A stretch of DNA of 64,000 bases. Origin: Bacillus sp. DNRA2 (GTDB taxonomy: Bacteria; Bacillota; Bacilli; Bacillales; Cytobacillaceae). Shown here one piece after another: positions 8,843 through 18,116 of this stretch. Position 1 is the stretch's first letter, and each line of letters starts with the position of its first letter. A program made the position numbers and the translations under genes. The notes beneath the pieces were generated by a model. It did no database searches. It saw only the letters and a program-made list of their open reading frames with translations, and was not told the origin of the DNA. The stretch covers positions 1-64,000 of the forward strand of contig NZ_JABAIT010000016.1 of NCBI RefSeq assembly GCF_012843265.1. Direction: 5' to 3'.

Positions 8843-9773
8843 TTATACCCCTTTCCTTGCTGATCATTAAATCACCATTTTGATCAACAAGAATATATTC
8901 AAAATGCCTAAAAACATTAGAGAAGGACTGATTCAAAACTTGAGGATTTTCCATAAAACAAAGCTTAGCAAGTACCTCGGCATCTAAACAATTCGTTGTA
9001 ATAACGGTTGCCTGAATGATGTCCGTTTCAACCGGCATCCCAGTAATCCCATTTAGGATATGGTGCTTCTTCTCTGTTCCCTGCTGCCAGCTCCGATAAA
9101 TAATATTAGAGGTAGCAACACTACCATTTTTCAAAGTTATTTGCCGTAATGTGCGATTGGGATCAAATGGGTCAGCGATACCAATGTTCCACTCTTTTTT
9201 TCCATCTGACCAAAGCGACATATCCCCACCACCGTCGACCATTCCACTATTTGCTTTCGCCTGTGTTTTAAGCCAAATCATTGCGGCCTCGACAGCATAG
9301 CCCTTCCCTAACCCACCAAACTCAACTTGACCTTCGCTCTTTCGTGTTGCTGTACATTGACTTGCGTCATATAAAAATGGACATTCTTGAACTAAAACTC
9401 CTATGGATTGAAGGTTAGGTTCCGCATTCTGAAATGGGAAGCTTTGCTGATAGCCATGATACTGGAGCTGTTTTGCTAAATACGGTGAAAATCTTCCACC
9501 GGTTATAAGACGGTAGTTCTCCGCCTTTTGCAGAAGATCGAACAAGGGTTGTGATAAGGTCAAAGTTTGACCCATGGTTAATCCGTTAAGCCTTGCAAGT
9601 TCATTATCTGAATTAAATCTTGACCACTCACGGTCTACATAGCTAAACCACTCGATGAGCTGATCCTTCCAATCATCTACCTCACTATTGGAAATTGAGA
9701 TATAAAAATCAGTATTCATCGCTTTAAAGGCTAGTTCCGTTACCGACTTAAGATCTTCTTGTATTTCGATCAC
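8835..9773 (-). CDS. apbE: FAD:protein FMN transferase (ApbE family)
   Basis: This 312-residue protein belongs to the ApbE family, which splits FAD and attaches FMN to a Thr/Ser of a target protein. Conserved segments are visible: F-G-G-L-G-K-G-Y-A-V-E at 152-162, the V-D-G-G-G-D loop at 179-184 and the A-T-S-N segment around 220-223. There is no signal peptide or lipobox, unlike most ApbE proteins, so it should act in the cytoplasm. Start GTG 9773 has a GGGAG site about 9 nt upstream and overlaps the end of the preceding gene by 26 bases. The natural substrate is probably encoded in this operon; the ferric-reductase-like protein tail is one candidate. Confidence 0.9.
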   Translation of the reverse strand: MIEIQEDLKSVTELAFKAMNTDFYISISNSEVDDWKDQLIEWFSYVDREWSRFNSDNELARLNGLTMGQTLTLSQPLFDLLQKAENYRLITGGRFSPYLAKQLQYHGYQQSFPFQNAEPNLQSIGVLVQECPFLYDASQCTATRKSEGQVEFGGLGKGYAVEAAMIWLKTQAKANSGMVDGGGDMSLWSDGKKEWNIGIADPFDPNRTLRQITLKNGSVATSNIIYRSWQQGTEKKHHILNGITGMPVETDIIQATVITTNCLDAEVLAKLCFMENPQVLNQSFSNVFRHFEYILVDQNGDLMISKERGING

Positions 9774-10014
9774 TTTGTCCGGCTCCCATACCTGGATTTA
9801 CCTCACTAATTGTAAAATCAGACCAATCTAATTCGACCAATTCTTTTTCCCTATTATCCATCGAAGCATATACCTTTGAGTCAATTTTTAACGAATTAGT
9901 ATTAACAGAGTCAATCTTTGCCTCACCACCACTGCCTAATTGACTTAACACAAACGCCGTAAACGCCGTACCAGCTACTCCAACAATCCATTTTGATTTT
10001 GTAGTATTTTTCAA
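9748..10014 (-). CDS. Small single-pass membrane protein of the redox operon
   Basis: I do not recognise this 88-residue protein. It starts with a Lys-rich segment followed by one hydrophobic helix (about residues 8-24), then a hydrophilic tail that should lie outside the cell. The start is TTG 10014, because a GAGGTGG binding site lies 5 nt upstream; a GTG at 10023 overlaps that site. Its 3' end overlaps the ApbE gene. It lacks cysteines or a clear flavinylation motif, although the C-terminus is Gly-rich (N-P-G-M-G-A-G). It may be an accessory or redox partner of the module. Confidence 0.65.
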   Translation of the reverse strand: MKNTTKSKWIVGVAGTAFTAFVLSQLGSGGEAKIDSVNTNSLKIDSKVYASMDNREKELVELDWSDFTISEVNPGMGAGQSDRNTRRS

Positions 10015-10033
10015 TTTTTCCACCTCAATTTAG

Positions 10034-10696
10034 TTAAATATTATCAATACTAAGCACTTGTTCGACTTCATTCCAAGAAACTCGATAGCCTAACGCATTA
10101 GCAATTACACTTACAGGGATGTACAACGCTGTTTCAATATATTGAGCCTGCATTGGCATAGGTGTTTTATTTTTATTTTCATACGCAGCATTTGAACCAG
10201 CTCTCACAATCAATTCAGTTTTGGATTTAGTCACCACTAAAATACGACTTTTTGAATAAAAATCTGTCTTAGCACCTAAAAGCTTAGCAAATTGTTCACC
10301 TGGTACCAAAAGCTGACCTTCTTGAGGTACAACATGAATTTTTCCTGAATCAATACCATTAACTTTAACTGTTATTTCTCCAGCCTGGGTAATTGGTAAA
10401 TTTGTATTTTGTGATGAAACAGCTTCTCTCACCCAAAAATTCCAATATCCGTTTTGAACCGGTTGTGAATTTTCGTATCCACCATTTCCATCTCCAAAGT
10501 TGCCTCGGTCTTCTCCTTCATATTCATCCTCATACTCTTCGTCATCACCGCCATAATATTCTTCTTGGTAACCACGTTGCTCATATCTTTCATCATCATC
10601 ATCATCATCGTCAGCTAGCACCCCTACATTCGCCGTGAAAAAAGAAAGCAAAAGAATGCTCATAACACCAAACCATTTCAACTTCTTTTTAAACAT
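10034..10696 (-). CDS. Secreted acidic protein with copper-amine-oxidase-N (stalk) domain
   Basis: This 220-residue protein has a signal peptide (M-F-K-K-K-L-K start, cleavage near A-D-D), then an Asp/Glu/Tyr-rich low-complexity stretch with a run of seven Asp (residues about 29-72), and a C-terminal copper-amine-oxidase N-terminal-like stalk domain (about 100-220, with L-L-V-P-G-E-Q-F and L-Y-I-P-V-S-V). It is probably extracellular or wall-associated; the acidic stretch could bind cations. I chose ATG 10696, preceded by GAGGTGGG, over an upstream ATG at 10732. It is the first gene of the redox operon. Confidence 0.82.
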   Translation of the reverse strand: MFKKKLKWFGVMSILLLSFFTANVGVLADDDDDDDERYEQRGYQEEYYGGDDEEYEDEYEGEDRGNFGDGNGGYENSQPVQNGYWNFWVREAVSSQNTNLPITQAGEITVKVNGIDSGKIHVVPQEGQLLVPGEQFAKLLGAKTDFYSKSRILVVTKSKTELIVRAGSNAAYENKNKTPMPMQAQYIETALYIPVSVIANALGYRVSWNEVEQVLSIDNI

Positions 10697-10775
10697 TTTT
10701 TCCCACCTCAATTCGCTTGATAATGTCATCATATACAGCGTTTCTGGAAAAAAACTGAAAGAGAAAGGAGCTCAT

Positions 10776-10826
10776 AAAAAAAAAGCAATTCAAGCGACGT
10801 TTGTAATACGTTGCTTAGATTGCTTT
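10776..10826 (-). terminator. Terminator of the lut operon
   Basis: A long, slightly imperfect stem (10782-10800 with 10808-10825) is followed on the minus strand by nine T residues, directly after lutC. Confidence 0.85.
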
Positions 10827-10837
10827 AATAAGTCTTC

Positions 10838-11557
10838 TTATATATCATCAACGACGATATAGGTAGCTCTAACCGGTCCGTGAACACCTACGACAAGATT
10901 CAACTCGATATCAGCAGAGTTACTTGGTCCAGAAATAAAGTTAACGCACGATGGAACCTTCTCACCATTTTTAACTTTTTCGCGAAGTATTTTGGCAGCT
11001 TGCGTTATCCGTGGAACAATCGTACTTTTTGGAACGATCATAATCGAATTCAATGGTAAAAAGTTAATATTTCTACCCTTCCCTTTGTCGTTTAAAATGG
11101 TTACCGTCCCGGATTCTGCAAGTGTGATATCACTTATAACAATTCCAATGTTTGCTTTTTCAACATAAACAATATTTTCCTTACCTTTAGCTGGGTCCCA
11201 AACTTGTATTTCAATACCTTGATTTGGCCACTCCTGCTCCATTAAGGTGTCCAGCCCCATTTCAGCAAAACGTTTATCATCTGGTACAGAAATTGTTCCC
11301 CCGCCTAACGATTTTACGGTATCACTTAGTATAGTTGGAAGGTCTTGTCGATTAGCCATAATCACTGTAGTGTGAATATTTTTACATTGTTCTTTTAATA
11401 CTTCTACTAGTTGATCCTGAGTAAGTCCCTGAAGCACTGAATTTTGGGGATTATATTTGTATTCTGGTGTTTTGCACACCGAATTTACCTTTTCCCGTCC
11501 AAGACGTTTTGCCACATTTAATAAAAATGATTCTCGGTTTTGAATGGTCCCTTGCAT
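10838..11557 (-). CDS. lutC: Lactate utilization protein C
   Basis: This 239-residue protein is the LutC/YkgG-type third subunit of the LutABC complex that oxidises L-lactate to pyruvate. Its LUD domain includes the A-E-S-G-T-V segment shared with LutB. It is the last gene of lutABC; its ATG at 11557 overlaps the lutB stop (TTGATG), and the TTG at 11560 is an alternative start. A GGAGG site lies 6-9 nt upstream. It has no iron-sulfur motif itself, as usual for LutC. Confidence 0.93.
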   Translation of the reverse strand: MQGTIQNRESFLLNVAKRLGREKVNSVCKTPEYKYNPQNSVLQGLTQDQLVEVLKEQCKNIHTTVIMANRQDLPTILSDTVKSLGGGTISVPDDKRFAEMGLDTLMEQEWPNQGIEIQVWDPAKGKENIVYVEKANIGIVISDITLAESGTVTILNDKGKGRNINFLPLNSIMIVPKSTIVPRITQAAKILREKVKNGEKVPSCVNFISGPSNSADIELNLVVGVHGPVRATYIVVDDI

Positions 11558-12984
11558 CAAGCGTTTCCTCCTTTTTCCCGGTTCTTAAACCAGTCGCGGA
11601 ATCTTTCTTTATTTGGTGCAGGAAAATCGCGATTTTCAGTCCACGCTTTTAGCGGTCCTGGGCCTTTAGTAATTTTTTCACCAACCACGAATGGATTCAT
11701 AGCGGCTGGAGCAAATTTGGTACCAAACCGATAAAGTGCTGGAGTAGCTGCTCCAAGTCCAAACGCCTTCATTAGTAGCTTTTCTGCAAACGGAGCTCGT
11801 CCGTCATTTTCGACGATGACTTGACGATGTTTGTGAAGAAGCTCATGAATTGGGATTTTGACAGGACATACTTCTGTACATGCCCCACAAAGTGAAGTCA
11901 TATATGGAAGCTCCTTAAATTCTTCATATCCGCCTAAAAGCGGAGTTAATACAGCCCCAATCGGCCCGGAATAAATCGAATTGTATGAATGGCCACCTAC
12001 ATGACGATACACCGGACATACATTTATACAAGCCGCACATCGAATACATTGTAATACCGACTGAAAATCTCCACCCAGTATATCAGAACGACCATTATCA
12101 ACGATAACCAAGTGAAACTCTTCTGGTCCATCGATTTCTCCTTCATCTCGTGGGCCGGTAAGAACCGTAATATAACTTGTCAGCTTTTGACCTACTGCAC
12201 TCCGTGTTAACATACCGACAAGAACTTCCATTTCCGCAAAAGTTGGCACAAGCCGTTCCATCCCCATGAACGTAATTTGCGTTTTTGGAAGTGCTGTAAC
12301 TAAATCCGCATTTCCTTCATTGGTGACTAAACTGATGGAACCTGTTTCACTAACGGCAAAGTTACATCCCGTAATTCCGATATCAGCAGTTAAATATTCT
12401 TCACGAAGCATTTTGCGGGCATGAGCAGCAAGTTCCTCAGGCTTCTCAGTTCCGGTATACCCTAACCTTTCTTTAAACACATCACGGATCTGCTCTTTAT
12501 TTTTGTGTAAAGCAGGCACAACGATGTGTGACGGTGGATCATGATCATCTACTTGAAGAATATATTCGCCAAGGTCCGTCTCCACAACCGTGCAACCAGC
12601 TTCTTCTAAGGTTTTGTTTAAACTGATTTCCTCTGTGACCATTGATTTTGCTTTTACAACCTTTTTCGCATTTTTTTTAATCACTATGTCACGGGCATAA
12701 TCATTTGCTTCTTTTGCAGTTCTGGCAAAAAAGACGTGACCGCCTCTTTTAGCAACATTTTCGGCCAATTCGTTTAAATAATAATCTAAGTTTTCAAGCA
12801 CATGCTGACGAATTTCCTCAGCATGATTTCGCCATTCTTCCCAATTCCCTAATGCTTCAGTAGCATTGGCACGACGAATACCCATGCTGTTTTGAGCATT
12901 TGATACAGCACCACGCATAAAGGAATCATTAATTCCTTTGTCAAGGCGTTCCTTCAGTTTCTCTTCACCAAGCTTCATTGCCAT
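11557..12984 (-). CDS. lutB: Lactate utilization iron-sulfur protein B
   Basis: This 475-residue protein is the central LutABC subunit. An N-terminal LUD domain (to about residue 290) is followed by two [4Fe-4S] motifs, [12 protein letters not shown] and C-G-A-C-T-E-V-C-P, and a DUF3390-type C-terminus. It closely follows my recollection of B. subtilis LutB, which also begins M-A-M-K; therefore I set the start at ATG 12984, with a GGGGG site upstream, and not at an upstream ATG at 13008. It sits between lutA and lutC with tight spacing. Confidence 0.95.
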   Translation of the reverse strand: MAMKLGEEKLKERLDKGINDSFMRGAVSNAQNSMGIRRANATEALGNWEEWRNHAEEIRQHVLENLDYYLNELAENVAKRGGHVFFARTAKEANDYARDIVIKKNAKKVVKAKSMVTEEISLNKTLEEAGCTVVETDLGEYILQVDDHDPPSHIVVPALHKNKEQIRDVFKERLGYTGTEKPEELAAHARKMLREEYLTADIGITGCNFAVSETGSISLVTNEGNADLVTALPKTQITFMGMERLVPTFAEMEVLVGMLTRSAVGQKLTSYITVLTGPRDEGEIDGPEEFHLVIVDNGRSDILGGDFQSVLQCIRCAACINVCPVYRHVGGHSYNSIYSGPIGAVLTPLLGGYEEFKELPYMTSLCGACTEVCPVKIPIHELLHKHRQVIVENDGRAPFAEKLLMKAFGLGAATPALYRFGTKFAPAAMNPFVVGEKITKGPGPLKAWTENRDFPAPNKERFRDWFKNREKGGNA

Positions 12985-13059
12985 GTACGATTGCCCCCTT
13001 TTTCTCAAAAATCCTATGAAATGTTGAAAAAATTAAATATTGTATTTTATGCTCTGTTA

Positions 13060-13776
13060 TTAGTGCATATTTAATACTTCGGCAATATGCATTACTTTTA
13101 TCGGCTTTCCTTTGCGGTCAATTCTACCGCGAATGTTCATCAAGCAACCTTCGTCAGCACCAATCAAGTACTCAGCACCTGTTTCTTCAACATGTTGCGC
13201 TTTCTCATCAACCATTTGCTCAGAAATATGTTGCATTTTCACAGCAAAAGTACCACCAAATCCACAGCATTGCTCCTTACCAGGAAGTTCAGTAAATTTT
13301 AGTCCTTTTACATTCTGCAAAAGAACCATTGGCGGACGCTTTACACCCAATAATCTAGTCATATGACAGGATGTATGATATGTAACAGTTGCGTCAAATT
13401 TTGCTCCAACATCCTCGATTTTTAAAACTTCAACGATGAATTGAGTTAACTCATAAGTTTTGGCAGCAAGCTTCTTCGCTCGTGGCTCCCATACTGGATC
13501 ACCTTTAAAGATATGTGGGTATTCATGAAACATATATGCACAAGATCCCGAAGGTGAAACTACCACCTCTGCATCTTCAAATGTTTCAATCATTTTTTTC
13601 ATTGCATCTTTTGTTGATTCTACATAACCACTGTTATAAGCTGGTTGGCCACAGCATACCTGAGATTCAGGAAAATCAATTTCACACCCTAATCGTTCCA
13701 ACAATTCAACAGTTGCTTTACCAACATTACTGCGGAACAAGTCCACTAAGCATGTTGCAAAGAGGGATACCTTCAT
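13060..13776 (-). CDS. lutA: Lactate utilization protein A
   Basis: This 238-residue protein is the LutA subunit with two CCG (heterodisulfide-reductase-like, DUF224) domains: C-C-G-Q at residues 41-44 and C-C-G-F-G-G near residue 170, each with an upstream partner cysteine. It heads the lutABC operon, preceded by AAGGAG. Together the operon lets the cell grow on L-lactate; in B. subtilis it is repressed by the GntR-type LutR, whose gene is not in this window. The lactate permease gene is divergent, 566 bp away. Confidence 0.94.
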   Translation of the reverse strand: MKVSLFATCLVDLFRSNVGKATVELLERLGCEIDFPESQVCCGQPAYNSGYVESTKDAMKKMIETFEDAEVVVSPSGSCAYMFHEYPHIFKGDPVWEPRAKKLAAKTYELTQFIVEVLKIEDVGAKFDATVTYHTSCHMTRLLGVKRPPMVLLQNVKGLKFTELPGKEQCCGFGGTFAVKMQHISEQMVDEKAQHVEETGAEYLIGADEGCLMNIRGRIDRKGKPIKVMHIAEVLNMH

Positions 13777-13827
13777 TTTTTTCGCTCCTTCGTGACATTA
13801 AATTCAATTCAGCAAAGACTAGTCAAC

Positions 13828-13844
13828 TGGTCATTAGGTAACCA
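13828..13844. promoter_or_regulatory. Candidate GntR-type operator upstream of lutA
   Basis: A 17-bp imperfect palindrome, TGGT-N9-ACCA, with additional matching bases, lies about 50 bp upstream of lutA. GntR/FadR-type regulators such as LutR bind sites of this general kind. The assignment is inference from position and symmetry only. Confidence 0.3.
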
Positions 13845-14242
13845 ATCGACCAAACAGCATTTGAAAAACATTACCATTATTACTATTAATACTATATAGA
13901 TATAAGTTTTTGGAAGTGTTTTAAATAATATTCACAAAATAGACAAACTTTAAAAGTGACTAAAGTTATTGTCATATTTTAATTTTTGTTTAATCCAAAA
14001 CCAATCAACTTTTTTCTATATAGTTTTTCACTTTTTAAATCCTATTAACCCTGTGTTTTATAGGACAAACAACGCGAATAATATATAAATATAAAAAACA
14101 TTGAATAAAAATATTATTTTATTAGCAAAATATTTTTGATAATAATATTGTTTTTTCGACAGTATTCTCATATAATTCGACTTAACTAGACATCACCAAT
14201 AGAAATGATGACTAGCAAAGAAGTTAACTTAATTAACCTTCT

Positions 14243-14257
14243 TTGAAAGCGGTTACT
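14243..14257 (+). promoter_or_regulatory. cre box (CcpA site) upstream of lutP
   Basis: TTGAAAGCGGTTACT matches every defined position of the cre consensus WTGNAANCGNWNNCW. It lies about 86 bp upstream of the lactate permease start, implying carbon catabolite repression by CcpA. Confidence 0.7.
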
Positions 14258-14342
14258 AGAATATTGGAAGGAGTGACAGTATTTTTATCGTAATGTACGG
14301 GGGTAACTTAACACACCAAATCTAAATACTTGGGGGAGTATT

Positions 14343-16037
14343 ATGACGTTCACACAAAATTTTACCGCAGTTGGAGATAGTCTCCTTTGGTCGGCAGTAG
14401 TTGCACTAATTCCGATTTTGTACTTTTTCTGGGCTTTAGCAATTAAACGAATGAAAGGTTATATTGCCGGGATTACTACTTTACTCGTATCAATTATCGT
14501 GGCAGTATTCTTCTTCAAAATGCCAGTTGGTATGGCGGTTATGTCCGCATCACAAGGTGCCGTTTACGGTATCATTCCAATTGGATGGATTATCATCACT
14601 TCAGTGTTCCTGTATCAAATTACTGTAAAAACTGGTCAATTTGACATTATTCGTCATTCAGTACTATCAATCACTGAAGACCGTCGTCTTCAAGCATTAT
14701 TAATCGCTTTCTCATTTGGTGCTTTCCTTGAAGGTGCTGCAGGCTTCGGTGCTCCGGTTGCCATCTCTGCTGCCCTATTAGTAGGTTTAGGCTTTAATCC
14801 ACTTTATGCAGCAGGTCTATGTTTAATCGCGAACACTGCACCAGTTGCTTTCGGTGCGATTGGGATTCCAATTATCGCAGTAGAAGGTCCGACAGGAATT
14901 CCAGCGATGGAAATTTCTAAAATGGTAGGACGTCAGTTACCATTCCTATCTGCATTTATCCCATTTTTCTTAGTCATGATTATGACAGGTTTCAAACGTA
15001 CGATGGAAGTCCTTCCTGCCGTTTTAGTATCTGGACTTTCTTTCGCTTTAACACAATATTTGAGCTCAAACTTCTTAGGACCTGAGCTTCCAGATATTTT
15101 ATCAGCATTAATTTCATTGTTTGCAACAGCTATTTTCTTACAGTTCTGGAAACCAAAAACAATTTACCGTTTCTCTACTGAAGCAGAAATGGCTGCAACA
15201 ACGGCAACAGCTAAGAAATCAGATGAAAAGAAAGTACATTATACGGGTGGTCAAGTCTTCAAAGCATGGTCTCCGTTTATCGTGCTAACTGGTATTATCT
15301 CTATTTGGGGTATTCCAACGATTAAACTAGCTCTTGCTGGACATTATGAAGGTACTAACGCAATCTTAAAAGGTATTAACTCAATTGGTCATGCGTTAAC
15401 ATTTATGCCTGAAGTTCCTGGTCTAAACAACAAAATCATTAACACAGCTGGTGCAGCGGTACCTGCTGTTTACAAGCTCGAAGTTTTAGCAGCTGCTGGT
15501 ACAGCAATTCTTATCGCTTGTGTAATTACAAAGTTCATTACTGGCATTTCTTGGAGCAATTGGGTTAAAACATTTGGTGAAACACTAAATGAAATGAAAT
15601 TCCCAATCATCACAATCGCTTCAGTTGTTGGTTTTGCATATGTAACAAACGCATCTGGTATGAGTACATCACTTGGTATGGCATTAGCAAAAACTGGCGC
15701 GTTATTCCCATTCTTCTCACCTTTACTTGGTTGGTTGGGAGTATTCATCACTGGTTCCGATACATCTGCAAACTTACTATTCGGAAACCTACAGAAGATT
15801 ACAGCACTATCAGTAGGAATGGATCCTGTTCTTGCAGTAGCCGCTAACTCTTCTGGTGGTGTAACTGGTAAAATGATTTCGCCTCAGTCAATTGCCGTAG
15901 CTTGTGCGGCTGTAGGTTTAGCAGGTAAAGAAAGTGAATTATTACGTTTCACTCTAAAATACAGTTTCTTCTTAGTTTTACTCGTTTGTATTATGACTTA
16001 CTTGCAACACGCAGTATTCTCGTTTATGATTCCATAA
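14343..16037 (+). CDS. lutP: L-lactate permease (LctP family)
   Basis: This 564-residue protein is a lactate permease of the LctP family with about 12-14 membrane segments. Family hallmarks include the F-L-E-G-A-A-G-F-G-A-P-V segment near residue 135 and, near the C-terminus, G-S-D-T-S-A-N-L-L-F-G-N-L-Q and the G-K-M-I-S-P-Q-S motif. It imports lactate, and probably glycolate, which also serves the glcDF pair downstream. A GGGGG site precedes ATG 14343. A cre box lies upstream and a strong terminator follows. It is transcribed divergently from lutABC. Confidence 0.94.
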   Translation: MTFTQNFTAVGDSLLWSAVVALIPILYFFWALAIKRMKGYIAGITTLLVSIIVAVFFFKMPVGMAVMSASQGAVYGIIPIGWIIITSVFLYQITVKTGQFDIIRHSVLSITEDRRLQALLIAFSFGAFLEGAAGFGAPVAISAALLVGLGFNPLYAAGLCLIANTAPVAFGAIGIPIIAVEGPTGIPAMEISKMVGRQLPFLSAFIPFFLVMIMTGFKRTMEVLPAVLVSGLSFALTQYLSSNFLGPELPDILSALISLFATAIFLQFWKPKTIYRFSTEAEMAATTATAKKSDEKKVHYTGGQVFKAWSPFIVLTGIISIWGIPTIKLALAGHYEGTNAILKGINSIGHALTFMPEVPGLNNKIINTAGAAVPAVYKLEVLAAAGTAILIACVITKFITGISWSNWVKTFGETLNEMKFPIITIASVVGFAYVTNASGMSTSLGMALAKTGALFPFFSPLLGWLGVFITGSDTSANLLFGNLQKITALSVGMDPVLAVAANSSGGVTGKMISPQSIAVACAAVGLAGKESELLRFTLKYSFFLVLLVCIMTYLQHAVFSFMIP

Positions 16038-16050
16038 ACACTAGGCTTTT

Positions 16051-16086
16051 AAAGGCATTCTCCGATTTCGGAGAATGCCTTTTCTA
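16051..16086 (+). terminator. Terminator of lutP
   Basis: A 13-bp perfect stem (16051-16063 with 16070-16082) ends in a T-rich tail. Confidence 0.9.
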
Positions 16087-16168
16087 TTGGTCATTGGTTT
16101 TGCGCTATCATTTTCGTCCATACTAGACTATAATTACATTGGCAATTTTTTATTAAGGAGTCTTTTTT

Positions 16169-17911
16169 ATGAAAATCATTTGTACCACACTAAACGCCAA
16201 GTACATTCATACCAATTTGGCGATTCGCTACTTAAAAGCATATAGTGCCCCGGAATTCAACATCGAAATCCCTGAATATACGATCAAAGACCCTGCATTA
16301 CGGATTGTTACTGATCTCATTCAAAAGAAGCCTCAGGTCATCGGCTTTAGCTGTTATATATGGAATATAGAAGAAACAATCAGAGTCATTCAGATGATCA
16401 AGAAGATTAATCCTTCAATCATGATCGTCCTTGGGGGACCTGAAGTCTCCTATGATGTCGAAGACAGGATGAACCGTGTCCCTGAGATTGATGTCATTGT
16501 AACTGGCGAAGGCGAGGAAACCTTCAAACAATTGCTCGTCCACATTGAGAATTCACTTGATTTTGCCTCAGTACCATCAATGGCATATAGAAATGAAGCT
16601 GGGAAAATCATCGTCAATCGGCAGCTTCAAAAAATAGACCTGCGTGACCTTCCTTCCCCATTTCGATTTGAGGAAGATCGACCTAATCTTTCGAAGCGGA
16701 TTGCCTATATTGAGACAAGCCGTGGCTGTCCTTTTAATTGTCAATTTTGTCTATCTTCAATTGAAGTTGGAGTACGATATTTTGATCGTGAAAAAATTAA
16801 AGATGATATTCGTTATTTAATGGAACACGGTGCGAGAACAATCAAGTTTCTTGACCGAACCTTTAATATAAGTCGCAGTTACGCGATGGATATATTTCAA
16901 TTTTTAATTGACGAACATGTACCAGGAACCGTATTTCAATTTGAAATCACTGCCGACATCATGAGGCCGGAGGTCATTCAATTTTTAAATGAGACTGCCC
17001 CACCTGGGTTATTTCGATTTGAAATTGGCGTGCAATCCACCAATGATTTAACAAATCAACTTGTTCATCGTAAACAAAATTTTGAAAAGCTAAAACGAAC
17101 TGTCACCATGGTTAAAGAGGGCGGTAAAATCGACCAGCATCTTGATTTAATCGCCGGTCTTCCTGAAGAAGATTATCAAAGCTTTCGAAAAACCTTTAAT
17201 GATGTGTTCGCTCTTCGTCCTGAGGAACTTCAGCTAGGCTTTTTAAAAATGCTTCATGGTACTGGTTTGCGACGCCAAGCCAAACAATACAACTACATTT
17301 ACATGGACTTTCCACCATATGAAATCCTTGGAAATCACGTCATGACATTTGCGGAAATTATTCGAATCAAGCAAGTGGAGGATGTATTGGAGAAGTATTG
17401 GAACGACCACCGGATGGATACAACAATCGAGTATTTAGTAACAAAAGTATTCCCATCACCATTTGACTTTTTTCAAGAGTTCGGTATCTTTTGGGATGAA
17501 CAAGGATGGGCACGAATTGGTCATCAGTTAGAGGATTTGTATCGCAGATTATTCCAATTTCTAAACGCACAAAATCTCCCTGATTTCCCGGTAATTGTAG
17601 ATTTAATGAAATATGACTATTTACGTAATCAAAAATATAAACCAAGAAAGTCTTGGTGGGAGGACCGTATTCAGAAACAAGAACGGTCAGAAATATACCA
17701 AGCAATATTAGCAACACCCGAAATTGTTGGCACCGATTTTGTCTTTTTAAACCTTTCGGAAAAGGATTTATATAAATTGACAGTAATCGAAAAACTCCAT
17801 TTTGATTTAGACCAATACTTACAAAGCGGTACAATAAATAAAGGAAACTTCCAACTGCTTGCCTATTATCAGCCAGAGACAACTTCTGCACATATATTTA
17901 CGCTCGGTTAA
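16169..17911 (+). CDS. B12-binding-domain radical SAM protein
   Basis: This 580-residue protein has an N-terminal cobalamin-binding-like domain (about residues 1-140), a radical SAM core (about 170-380) with the cluster motif C-P-F-N-C-Q-F-C near residue 190, and a DUF4080-like C-terminal region. Such proteins use a [4Fe-4S] cluster and SAM for radical methylation or related chemistry; the substrate is unknown for this Firmicutes group. The N-terminal domain lacks an obvious D-x-H-x-x-G cobalamin motif, so B12 may bind without His. AAGGAG precedes the ATG. It is monocistronic, with terminators on both sides. Confidence 0.85.
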   Translation: MKIICTTLNAKYIHTNLAIRYLKAYSAPEFNIEIPEYTIKDPALRIVTDLIQKKPQVIGFSCYIWNIEETIRVIQMIKKINPSIMIVLGGPEVSYDVEDRMNRVPEIDVIVTGEGEETFKQLLVHIENSLDFASVPSMAYRNEAGKIIVNRQLQKIDLRDLPSPFRFEEDRPNLSKRIAYIETSRGCPFNCQFCLSSIEVGVRYFDREKIKDDIRYLMEHGARTIKFLDRTFNISRSYAMDIFQFLIDEHVPGTVFQFEITADIMRPEVIQFLNETAPPGLFRFEIGVQSTNDLTNQLVHRKQNFEKLKRTVTMVKEGGKIDQHLDLIAGLPEEDYQSFRKTFNDVFALRPEELQLGFLKMLHGTGLRRQAKQYNYIYMDFPPYEILGNHVMTFAEIIRIKQVEDVLEKYWNDHRMDTTIEYLVTKVFPSPFDFFQEFGIFWDEQGWARIGHQLEDLYRRLFQFLNAQNLPDFPVIVDLMKYDYLRNQKYKPRKSWWEDRIQKQERSEIYQAILATPEIVGTDFVFLNLSEKDLYKLTVIEKLHFDLDQYLQSGTINKGNFQLLAYYQPETTSAHIFTLG

Positions 17912-17918
17912 AAAATCA

Positions 17919-17956
17919 GGATCAGCCATCATATTTAGATGTACTGATCCTTTTTT
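17919..17956 (+). terminator. Terminator of the radical SAM gene
   Basis: A 7-bp GC-rich stem (17919-17925 with 17944-17950) with an 18-nt loop is followed by six T residues. Confidence 0.75.
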
Positions 17957-17957
17957 A

Positions 17958-18116
17958 TTATTTTTTCTGCTTCTTTTTTTCCTTCTTTTTAGGTTGATTC
18001 TGATTCATAAACGGATATTCAATTAACTTAGCTCCGTTAATGTCACCGAACTCAATTCCAAATTCGACATTTGCATCCGCATTTTGGTCATTAGGATTAT
18101 TCAATTGGTCTTTCAT
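17958..18116 (-). CDS. Small Lys-tailed protein, function unknown
   Basis: This 52-residue frame starts at ATG 18116 with an AAAGGGA site 8 nt upstream and ends at TAA 17958-17960. The N-terminal half is Asn/Asp-rich (M-K-D-Q-L-N-N-P-N-D), followed by a short amphipathic part (F-G-I-E-F-G-D) and a C-terminal tail of almost only Lys, Gln and Glu. Its first 20 bases overlap the preceding small gene, suggesting coupled expression. I do not recognise it; small hydrophilic proteins of this kind in Bacillaceae are often spore-associated, which is only a guess here. Confidence 0.6.
   Translation of the reverse strand: MKDQLNNPNDQNADANVEFGIEFGDINGAKLIEYPFMNQNQPKKKEKKKQKK

Larger units (their letters stand above)
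13777..14342. other. Divergent lut regulatory region
   Basis: These 566 bp between lutA and lutP are strongly AT-rich and hold no supportable gene. They contain the palindrome at 13828-13844 and a cre box at 14243-14257; the middle part shows nothing specific to me. Confidence 0.6.

Noticed and set aside
8835-9773. ApbE as a secreted lipoprotein
   Set aside because: No signal peptide or lipobox precedes the conserved domain at any plausible start.
10393-10638. His-rich antisense frame opposite the secreted stalk-domain gene
   Set aside because: The His run is the complement of the Asp/Glu-coding stretch (GAT repeats) and not a separate protein.
17367-17891. 174-codon antisense frame within the radical SAM gene
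   Set aside because: No ribosome binding site and no recognisable protein; the plus-strand gene is clearly real.
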